The position numbers were made by a program, and so were the translations under genes. Under the pieces are notes generated by a model. The model was not told where the DNA came from. It saw only the letters and a program-made list of their open reading frames with translations, and searched no databases. Below, piece after piece: positions 1 through 5,551 of a DNA stretch of 5,576 bases; the first letter of the stretch is position 1, and each line of letters starts with the position of its first letter. Origin of the DNA: an uncultured Bacilli bacterium (GTDB lineage Bacteria; Bacillota_I; Bacilli_A; RF39; UBA660). Location of the stretch: contig CANQOD010000083.1 of assembly GCA_947625395.1 (NCBI GenBank), positions 1-5,576 of the forward strand, in the 5' to 3' direction.

Positions 1-1094
1 TACGTGATATTATTCTCATGAATATACTTGGCAATTTCTTTTCCTACATAGCGATAATGCCAAGCTTCACATTTATAACCTGTGATTTCTTCTTTTGACT
101 TTGGATATCGTAAAATAAATCCATACAAATAAGCATTTTCCATCATCCAATCATATTCATCACTTTCCACAAAAACAGCGGTATCTTTACTAGCAACATC
201 TATAGAAAGCCCTGTCTGATGTTCAGAAAATCCAGGTTTTGAAACATAATTATCGACATAGTTCTGTCCATAATATTCCAAATATTCTTGTTGAATTTCC
301 ACTTGATCTTGATAGCTTCGATACCCAGAATTGACTAAAATATATCGTCCGTCCTTTTCAGCAGCTTCTTTCATCACAATAAAAGCCGCAAGTGTTTTCT
401 GTTCTAGTTCTATCTTTTCACTAGGAACTTTGAGATACTCTTCTTTCACTGTTTTTAAATTTTTAGGGACATATTCTTCCGTCAACATTCGATGTTTATT
501 GACTAACACTGTATCACTTGGATGTTCAATTTCTATATAATCTGTATAATCTTCTTTATCAAAATCCATGTTCACTCTAAGTACAGTGGTTTCAGCATCT
601 TCTCTTTCTTGGTCATAATAAGTGACGTAGCGGTCATAATTTTTTAGTTTTGCATAAGGGACAGAAAAGAACTGTTCTAAATATTTTACTTTTTCCCTTT
701 TGGCAAAGGCGGTCACATCTTCATTGTTTCCATGGGCTAAAATTAATGAAATTTCATTGGGTTTATATTTTTTCTTAATCAGTGTATTGATATTTTTGAT
801 TAAATCTTTTTGGTTCTGATACGTTATCTTTTGATAAATTTCTAAATTCTTTTGTTGATAATCATCACTTTCAAAAGCAGCATTCACTGTTTTATTTTTC
901 CCAATTTCTTTGACTTTATTTGCTTGCCATTTCAACAAAATTTCCTCTATTGCTTTTTCACTATATCCTAATTTTCTTAAGGTATTTTTCTCGTTTCCTA
1001 CCAATAGAAAGAACGCTACTAGAAGAACGATGACAATTCCCAAAATTTGAAGAATCCTTATCACAGGAGGTTTTAGTTTTAACTTTCTTTTCAC
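1..1094 (-). CDS. Membrane-anchored D-alanyl-D-alanine carboxypeptidase, peptidase M15 (VanY/LdcB-like), 3' end missing
   Basis: Zinc peptidase expected to remove the terminal D-Ala (or act as an L,D-carboxypeptidase) on peptidoglycan stem peptides outside the membrane. I read 364 codons from a GTG at 1094 with no stop before the window edge; family members normally end soon after the last motif, so only a short tail should be missing. Residues about 11-33 form one hydrophobic segment after a basic N-terminus, with no lipobox, so it is probably a signal anchor. Residues 35-190 are a charged, helical-looking region longer than in minimal VanY enzymes. The VNKHRML...YVP segment (about 198-210) and SGYRS (256-260) are typical of the family. 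Zinc ligands are H292 and D299 in SEHQTGLSID and H346 in EAWHYRYVG, with E343 as catalytic base. The start follows AGGGAAGTG and a close promoter. VanY versus LdcB specificity cannot be decided by eye. Confidence 0.93.
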   Translation of the reverse strand, partial: MKRKLKLKPPVIRILQILGIVIVLLVAFFLLVGNEKNTLRKLGYSEKAIEEILLKWQANKVKEIGKNKTVNAAFESDDYQQKNLEIYQKITYQNQKDLIKNINTLIKKKYKPNEISLILAHGNNEDVTAFAKREKVKYLEQFFSVPYAKLKNYDRYVTYYDQEREDAETTVLRVNMDFDKEDYTDYIEIEHPSDTVLVNKHRMLTEEYVPKNLKTVKEEYLKVPSEKIELEQKTLAAFIVMKEAAEKDGRYILVNSGYRSYQDQVEIQQEYLEYYGQNYVDNYVSKPGFSEHQTGLSIDVASKDTAVFVESDEYDWMMENAYLYGFILRYPKSKEEITGYKCEAWHYRYVGKEIAKYIHENNIT

Positions 1095-1117
1095 TTTATC
1101 ACTTCCCTATTATCCTT

Positions 1118-1147
1118 ATTATAACATGCCTCTTAAAAAGAAGTAAA
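1118..1147 (-). promoter_or_regulatory. Sigma-A promoter of the carboxypeptidase gene
   Basis: Read on the minus strand: a -35-like TTTACT (1147-1142), an 18-base spacer and a perfect TATAAT (1123-1118) preceded by TG plus one base, an extended -10. The start of transcription would fall near 1111, giving a leader of about 17 bases before the GTG at 1094. The -35 matches 4 of 6 consensus bases; the extended -10 is the strong part. Confidence 0.7.
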
Positions 1148-1192
1148 TTCATGAAGTGGAAGAATTTGAAACTTTTAAAGAGAAATCTTAGA

Positions 1193-1222
1193 ATGTCATA
1201 GAAAAAAAAGATATGATATACT
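1193..1222 (+). promoter_or_regulatory. Sigma-A promoter of the patatin-radical SAM operon
   Basis: A -35-like ATGTCA (1193-1198; 4 of 6), an 18-base spacer and TATACT (1217-1222; 5 of 6) with TG plus one base directly upstream, an extended -10. Predicted transcription start is near 1229, immediately ahead of the ribosome binding site. It diverges from the carboxypeptidase promoter; the two -35 hexamers are about 45 bases apart. Confidence 0.65.
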
Positions 1223-1230
1223 AAAAAACA

Positions 1231-1248
1231 AAAGAGGTGATTCTATTG
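1231..1248 (+). promoter_or_regulatory. Ribosome binding site that sets the TTG start of the patatin gene
   Basis: AAAGAGGTGA (1231-1240) is a near-ideal Shine-Dalgarno sequence. The first in-frame start-like codon, GTG at 1237, lies inside it and cannot be its own start. TTG at 1246 is in frame, five bases after the GGTGA, and begins the protein exactly where patatin domains begin (MRALVLSGGG). I therefore place the start at 1246, not 1237. Confidence 0.85.
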
Positions 1249-2460
1249 AGAGCACTTGTTTTATCAGGTGGTGGCGCGAAAGGAAGTTATCAAATTGGGG
1301 TTTGGAAAGCTTTAAGAAGACTTCATATTTCTTATGACTTAGTAACCGGTACTTCTGTGGGCGCTTTGAATGGGGCTTTAATGGTTCAAAACGATTATCG
1401 CTTAGCTAAAAAACTATGGAAAACACTTAACTTAGAATATTTATTTCAAGAAATTCCGAAAAAGAATACAAACTTAGAGGTTTTCAAGCTTTATCAAGAA
1501 AACTTTTTAAAAAATGGAGGCATGGACGTTTCTAAAATTGAAGAGATTATCAAGCATTCGATTCATCTTTATCAGTTTTATCATTCTAAAATTGACTATG
1601 GTCTAGTGACGTTTGATTTAACCACTAAAAAAGCAAAACAATTGACGAAAAGAGAGATTCCACAGGCACAATTATGTGATTATTTAATGGCAAGTGCTAC
1701 TTGTTATCCTGCTTTTCAAATGAAAGAGATTGATGGAGAGAAATATATTGATGGTGGTTTTTCTGATAATCTTCCCATGAATTTAGCAGTTAAAATGGGT
1801 GCGGATGAACTCATTGTTGTTGATTTAAAAGCTCCAGGTATTAAAAAGAAAATGAAAAAGGACATTCCTATCACATATATCACACCGAGTCAATCGATTT
1901 CATTCTTCTTAAATTTTAACGAAAAAGAAGCCAAGAGAAATATGCAATTGGGTTATAATGATACAATGAAAGCTTTCAAGCGATTCGAGGGACAGCAGTT
2001 TACTTTTCGAAAAAGGACACTTAAAAAGGCATTTCAAACTTATCGGGCCCCTTTGGAAGAGATGATTCGCCAAGTTTTTGAGAAAAGAAAAATTTCCATA
2101 AAAGGAAGTCCTTTACAAAAAGTCAAAAATGAAACACAATTTGAGGAATTATTTTGGACGTTAACGGAAGAAGCAGGAACGATTTTAAAGGTTGACCCTA
2201 TCCCTATTTATCGCTTTCGAAAATTTAAAAAAGAACTGAAAAAGGCTTTTGTAGAGGAAGACAAAGAAATTGGCAAACAGTTCAAGAAAGAGTTCCAAGA
2301 AAAAAACTTTAAAAAGCTTTTGAATACTCGATGGATTACTTTTTATCTGTATCAGAAATTAAAACAAGGAAGATGGAAAGAAATCCAAGCACTTTCGCTC
2401 ATCTTTCAGAAAGATTTACTAAGAGCAATTTATTTCTATGTGGTGATTCAAAATGGATAA
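1246..2460 (+). CDS. Patatin-like phospholipase family protein with a long C-terminal extension
   Basis: Predicted cytoplasmic serine acyl hydrolase of the patatin/RssA-like family, expected to cleave acyl esters of phospholipids or related lipids; the true substrate is unknown. The 404-residue product begins with the oxyanion-hole loop SGGGAKG (7-13). The nucleophile elbow GTSVG (35-39) gives Ser37, and DGG (169-171) gives Asp169, completing the Ser-Asp dyad. ASATCYPAF, about 20 residues before DGG, also fits the family. There is no signal peptide. The patatin core ends near residue 200; the remaining roughly 200 residues are Lys/Glu/Phe-rich, look helical, and match nothing I recognise. Single-domain bacterial members are often nearer 250-320 residues. 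It is the first gene of an operon, its stop overlapping the radical SAM start by 8 bases, which implies translational coupling. Family call is secure; physiological role is not. Confidence 0.93.
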   Translation: MRALVLSGGGAKGSYQIGVWKALRRLHISYDLVTGTSVGALNGALMVQNDYRLAKKLWKTLNLEYLFQEIPKKNTNLEVFKLYQENFLKNGGMDVSKIEEIIKHSIHLYQFYHSKIDYGLVTFDLTTKKAKQLTKREIPQAQLCDYLMASATCYPAFQMKEIDGEKYIDGGFSDNLPMNLAVKMGADELIVVDLKAPGIKKKMKKDIPITYITPSQSISFFLNFNEKEAKRNMQLGYNDTMKAFKRFEGQQFTFRKRTLKKAFQTYRAPLEEMIRQVFEKRKISIKGSPLQKVKNETQFEELFWTLTEEAGTILKVDPIPIYRFRKFKKELKKAFVEEDKEIGKQFKKEFQEKNFKKLLNTRWITFYLYQKLKQGRWKEIQALSLIFQKDLLRAIYFYVVIQNG

Positions 2461-3394
2461 TCCTTTTCCTTTAAGTAATGATAACAAACGTTATCATACG
2501 CTGACTTATTTTTATCAGCAAAAATTTCACAGTAAAGTGGCAAAAGTGAGTTTAAATGCTGGATTTTCGTGTCCAAATTTAGATGGAACAAAAGGATACG
2601 GTGGTTGTATCTATTGTTCGAAAAGTGGCAGTGGAGATTTTGCAGGAAAACAGGAAGAACCGCTTCTTGTCCAATTTGAAAAAATCAGTGCAAAAATGAA
2701 ACAAAAATGGGAAAAAGCAAAGCTGATTGCCTATTTTCAAGCAAGAAGTAATACGTATGCGCCTGTGGCTGTTTTGAAAGAAAAATTTGAACCTTTATTA
2801 GCAGTGCCAGAAGTGGTAGGACTGGCGATTGCAACGCGACCTGATACCATTAGTGAAGAATGTTTGGATTATTTAGATGACTTAAATAAAAGGACTTTTT
2901 TAACTGTTGAATTAGGACTACAAACAATTCATGAGAAAACTGCAAAACTCATTCATCGACTTTCTACTTTGGAAGAGTTTGAAAAGGCAGTTGCAAGTTT
3001 AAGAAAGAGAAACATTTCAGTTGTCGTTCATATCATTAATGGACTTCCCTATGAAAGTAAAGAAGAAATGATAGAAACCGTCAAATACTTGAATCAGTTA
3101 GATATTCAAGGAATTAAAATTCATATGCTGCACATTTTAAAAGACACACCTTTAGCGAATCTTTATGAAAAAGAGCACTTTCCTGTTTTAACAAAAGAAG
3201 AATATATTGATATTGTGATTCAGCAATTAGAAGAATTAAGGCCTGAAATTGTGATTCACCGAATTACAGGAGATCCTGACCCGAAAGAATTGATTGCGCC
3301 TCGGTGGTTACTAAAAAAATTTTGTGTTTTAAATGATATTGATAAAGAAATGGTAAAAAGAGAAACCTATCAAGGAAAAAAGATATCCCCATAA
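2453..3394 (+). CDS. ytqA: Radical SAM protein of the TIGR01212/YhcC-YtqA family (MnmL-like)
   Basis: Predicted [4Fe-4S] radical SAM enzyme, 313 residues, the normal family length. The cluster motif is the family's unusual C-X11-C-X2-C: Cys40, Cys52 and Cys55 within CPNLDGTKGYGGCIYC. Further family blocks are YFQARSNTYAP (94-104), GLAIATRPD (123-131), VELGLQ (from 152), HIINGLP (from 193) and HRITGDPDP (from 269), spanning the TIM-barrel core. From memory, recent work on Bacillus subtilis assigns YtqA (MnmL) and YtqB (MnmM) to an alternative route from cmnm5s2U to mnm5s2U at the wobble base of tRNAs; applying that here is inference. No YtqB-like methyltransferase follows; a terminator does. 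ATG at 2453 overlaps the patatin stop and is preceded by GGTGA at a spacing of six. The final codons form one arm of the terminator. Confidence 0.92.
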   Translation: MDNPFPLSNDNKRYHTLTYFYQQKFHSKVAKVSLNAGFSCPNLDGTKGYGGCIYCSKSGSGDFAGKQEEPLLVQFEKISAKMKQKWEKAKLIAYFQARSNTYAPVAVLKEKFEPLLAVPEVVGLAIATRPDTISEECLDYLDDLNKRTFLTVELGLQTIHEKTAKLIHRLSTLEEFEKAVASLRKRNISVVVHIINGLPYESKEEMIETVKYLNQLDIQGIKIHMLHILKDTPLANLYEKEHFPVLTKEEYIDIVIQQLEELRPEIVIHRITGDPDPKELIAPRWLLKKFCVLNDIDKEMVKRETYQGKKISP

Positions 3395-3412
3395 AACTGT
3401 GGATATCTTTTT
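3377..3412. terminator. Bidirectional intrinsic terminator between convergent genes
   Basis: AAAAAGATATCC (3377-3388) pairs perfectly with GGATATCTTTTT (3401-3412): a 12-bp stem with a 12-base loop. The A run on one side and T run on the other allow it to act in both directions: for the operon on the plus strand, and for the surface-protein gene on the minus strand, whose stop is only 12 bases away. The left arm encodes the C-terminal codons of the radical SAM protein and its TAA stop (3392-3394) sits in the loop. Confidence 0.85.
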
Positions 3413-3423
3413 AGTTGGGGCTG

Positions 3424-5265
3424 CTACTGAAGAGGTGTTAGGACTTGGCGGAAGGAAATACTACTGTCCGTATATCCAAGTGAATAATTATATGAAAAAA
3501 CACCAGCGATTGTATTACTAAAATGAGCACCGCTACAAACTAACCATGGACTAGATAAATATCCCAAATTCGAATAATCTCCATACCAAAGTATCACTTC
3601 ATTTAAAGCATGACCTTTACATGGATTTCCATTACATGCCATTAGTGGATTATTACTAGTATAATTATCATAATATTTGTCTGCGGGCCAAGCTTTTCCT
3701 TGATAAGTACTGCCATCTGTCAACAAACCAGTATAACCTGAATTATAAGCGCCAGTATTCCCAGACATCTTATTAAGGACTCCCATTGTATATTCCCAGG
3801 ATCCACCATTGAGATCATAAATTCCATAGATATTTCCAGTTGAACTAGCACCAGCTCCGGCATATCCTTTGCCTTCTCCGCGATCAATCATCACATCATA
3901 AGTGTTTCCACAAGTTGCAGCACTGTCTCCACTTGGTAAGCCTGACGAACAACCTGTCATATATTTACTATAACTATTAAAATAAACTTCTTTATTGGCT
4001 CCAGTATACAATGGATTTCCATACTTTCCATATTTACTTTGCGTAAGATAAGATATCAAAGCATACTCTGTCTTCTTCACAACATGACTATCATACGCAC
4101 CAGCAAAGCCAAAGACATTGCCAGATTCTATCATACGACGTGAGACTAAATCCAATGTTGACACACGAATTGCTCTCCAACTATACACATTCGGCTTGAT
4201 AATGGCTCTATTAGGTTCCTCTGCATCTACATATGCAGCTTCCATACTGGATACACCTACACCTGTTCCATTGCCCGTACTGTAGCCTGTCTCAAATTTA
4301 CCTACCCATATCCCAGATAATTCCTTTCCTCCAAATGTGAAGCCGGGTGGTGTGTACCAGTTTTCAGGAAGAGATCCTGTGTATTGAGCACTGCCATATT
4401 CGTCTTTCTCAGAAGCATCTAAAAACTTGATATCAATCTCTCCTGGTAAGACTTGACTTGGATTATCACTTCTTCCCTCTTCTTTCTTCCCATAGTAATC
4501 TTGTCCATTCTCACTCTTGATGGTGTAACTGTATCTTGGTATCCATACCCACATTTGAAGAATATCTGCCATCTTGACTTCGGTTCCATTCCCTGCTTGT
4601 TGATATCCTGTTCTTGTTCCAGGAGTTACTGTTACCGCATTTGCCCATTCTTGTTTATCATAATCATACCAATTTTCTTGATTATAACTGGTCTTGACCC
4701 ATTTACTTCCATCATACACAACAGGTATCATATTCGATGCTGGTGCTTCTACTTCTACTACAATACCCTCAACAAGTCTTCCATTATTTGAAAACATAAG
4801 TTCTCTATCAGAAAAACCTCCATCACTTCTAAATTCAACCGCTACATTGGAACTCGTTAAGTTATAAATCCTTAAATGATAACTTTCACTGGCGCCTTGT
4901 TCCAAAACAATGCCATCCTTTGTAGGTGGTAAATTTGGTGTATCTTTATAATAGTTGATATGAACTTTCTCACTGATATTATCTAAGTAGTAGAAATTCA
5001 GTTTAGCTGTTCTATCATTGTTATTCGTAAGTGTGATTGTAATCTCTTTCTTCGTATTCGCATCTACTGTAATCTTGTTTTCTTGAAAAGCACTATCTTC
5101 TGAAGTGAGTGTTCCCGTTAGTGTTCCTGTCACAATCCGAATCGCTTCTTTATTTTCTTTTTTGACTGTGAACAGGGCATAACTTGAATATCCTACAACC
5201 AAAAAAAGACTGATGATGCCAAGCACAATCAGATAACTTTTTTCAAATCTTCGTTTTTCTTTCAT
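3424..5265 (-). CDS. Surface protein: signal anchor, TasA/camelysin-like region, C-terminal FGE-like / C-type-lectin-like domain
   Basis: Predicted exported 613-residue protein of unknown role. A basic start is followed by a hydrophobic segment (about 10-31) ending GYSSYALF, like TasA/camelysin-type secreted beta proteins; it may be cleaved or remain as an anchor. Residues about 40-170 are beta-rich (GTLTGTLTSED, then alternating strands). MWVWIPRYSY (238-247), IWVGKFETGY (from 319), YDLNGGSWEY (483-492) and a C-terminal ...SISFRQVL (to 609) follow the layout of the formylglycine-generating-enzyme fold, a C-type-lectin-related fold. Where active FGE has RGG followed by two copper-binding cysteines, this has CSGAHF (577-582) without that pair, so a binding role is likelier than catalysis. 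There are only five Cys (439, 452, 544, 549, 577), all C-terminal, so at most two disulfides. ATG at 5265 follows GAGGGTG. Architecture is my reading; specific family assignment is tentative. Confidence 0.72.
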   Translation of the reverse strand: MKEKRRFEKSYLIVLGIISLFLVVGYSSYALFTVKKENKEAIRIVTGTLTGTLTSEDSAFQENKITVDANTKKEITITLTNNNDRTAKLNFYYLDNISEKVHINYYKDTPNLPPTKDGIVLEQGASESYHLRIYNLTSSNVAVEFRSDGGFSDRELMFSNNGRLVEGIVVEVEAPASNMIPVVYDGSKWVKTSYNQENWYDYDKQEWANAVTVTPGTRTGYQQAGNGTEVKMADILQMWVWIPRYSYTIKSENGQDYYGKKEEGRSDNPSQVLPGEIDIKFLDASEKDEYGSAQYTGSLPENWYTPPGFTFGGKELSGIWVGKFETGYSTGNGTGVGVSSMEAAYVDAEEPNRAIIKPNVYSWRAIRVSTLDLVSRRMIESGNVFGFAGAYDSHVVKKTEYALISYLTQSKYGKYGNPLYTGANKEVYFNSYSKYMTGCSSGLPSGDSAATCGNTYDVMIDRGEGKGYAGAGASSTGNIYGIYDLNGGSWEYTMGVLNKMSGNTGAYNSGYTGLLTDGSTYQGKAWPADKYYDNYTSNNPLMACNGNPCKGHALNEVILWYGDYSNLGYLSSPWLVCSGAHFSNTIAGVFSYNYSLGYTDSSISFRQVLTPLQ

Positions 5266-5267
5266 TC

Positions 5268-5291
5268 ATGACACCCTCATTCTGATGTCAT
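5268..5291 (-). promoter_or_regulatory. Dyad spanning the -10 edge and ribosome binding site of the surface-protein gene
   Basis: On the minus strand ATGACATC (5291-5284) pairs with GGTGTCAT (5275-5268), 8 bp including one G-T pair, around an 8-base centre. It overlaps the last bases of TATAAT and the Shine-Dalgarno GAGGGTG (5278-5272). It could be a repressor operator or, if transcription starts early enough, an RNA hairpin hiding the ribosome binding site. Short dyads also occur by chance. Confidence 0.3.
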
Positions 5292-5317
5292 TATATCTTC
5301 TAAAACTACCCCCCCCC
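5290..5317 (-). promoter_or_regulatory. Promoter of the surface-protein gene with an upstream G9 tract
   Basis: On the minus strand TATAAT (5295-5290) is a perfect -10 about 24 bases before the ATG at 5265, a leader length like those of the other two promoters. The expected -35 position (about 5318-5313) is occupied by a run of nine G (5317-5309), and no TTGACA-like hexamer is present at normal spacing. The promoter may therefore depend on an activator or on the length of the tract. Confidence 0.5.
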
Positions 5318-5424
5318 GATTTATTCTGTTTACGCATATTGTTTTCAAAAAAAAACTAAATTTTTTATTTAACTTTCCCTTTTTCTCCAAACGGTATTTT
5401 AATTTTGGAAAAATACGGGGGAAT

Positions 5425-5482
5425 ATAAAAATAATACAAGGTCGAACCCAGTGAGTTCATCTTGACCTTGTATTATTTTTAT
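5425..5482. terminator. Long stem-loop, probable intrinsic terminator (either direction)
   Basis: Bases 5425-5443 pair perfectly with 5464-5482, giving a 19-bp stem: the inner half is ACAAGGTC/GACCTTGT and the outer half A/T only, so each strand ends in a U-rich tail. The 20-base loop can form a small inner hairpin, GAAC (5444-5447) with GTTC (5455-5458). It looks like a terminator, but no gene ending here is visible: the left gene starts on the other side and the only good promoter to the right points away. Confidence 0.55.
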
Positions 5483-5502
5483 TTCCTATTATAATTTTCT
5501 TT

Positions 5503-5525
5503 CAAATAAAGTTTATCTTTATTTG
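5503..5525. repeat. Perfect 9-bp inverted repeat next to a promoter, candidate operator
   Basis: CAAATAAAG (5503-5511) and CTTTATTTG (5517-5525) are exact inverted copies around a 5-base centre, and the right arm overlaps the -35 box of the rightward promoter by three bases. That position suits a repressor operator. As it is AT-only apart from two pairs per arm, chance is possible. Confidence 0.35.
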
Positions 5526-5551
5526 TTACTTACTTAAAAATAGTTTATAAT
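5523..5551 (+). promoter_or_regulatory. Rightward sigma-A promoter leaving the window
   Basis: TTGTTA (5523-5528; 4 of 6), a 17-base spacer and a perfect TATAAT (5546-5551). Transcription would start near 5558. No ribosome binding site or gene start is visible in the remaining bases, so the gene would lie beyond the right edge, divergent from the surface-protein gene. The AT-rich setting lowers certainty. Confidence 0.5.

Noticed and set aside
331..540. 69-residue plus-strand open frame
   Set aside because: It lies antisense within the carboxypeptidase coding region, has no ribosome binding site and its translation resembles no protein; a shadow frame.
1237..1245. GTG at 1237 as the patatin start
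   Set aside because: This codon is part of the Shine-Dalgarno sequence itself; TTG at 1246 has correct spacing and gives the usual family N-terminus.
3377..3412. The hairpin as a DGR-type cruciform marking the end of a variable region
   Set aside because: Position after the gene end is suggestive, but the stem with A/T runs is fully explained as a bidirectional terminator, and there is no G/C-rich initiation sequence or template repeat.
4453..4791. 112-residue plus-strand open frame
   Set aside because: Antisense to the surface-protein gene in a region whose minus-strand translation contains the WIPRY motif; hydrophobic Cys/Ile-rich product is an artefact of the opposite strand.
5266..5337. 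Minus-strand 23-codon frame (ATG at 5337) reading through the G9 tract and stopping with TGA directly before the surface-protein ATG
   Set aside because: Its arrangement suggests tract-length-controlled translational coupling, but there is no ribosome binding site before the ATG and it lies upstream of the likely transcription start. Changing the tract by one base in either direction does not fuse it to the main gene.
5318..5424. A small RNA transcribed rightward and ending at the 5425-5482 hairpin
   Set aside because: No plus-strand promoter with acceptable -35, spacing and -10 was found; candidates such as TTGTTT at 5339-5344 lack a fitting -10.
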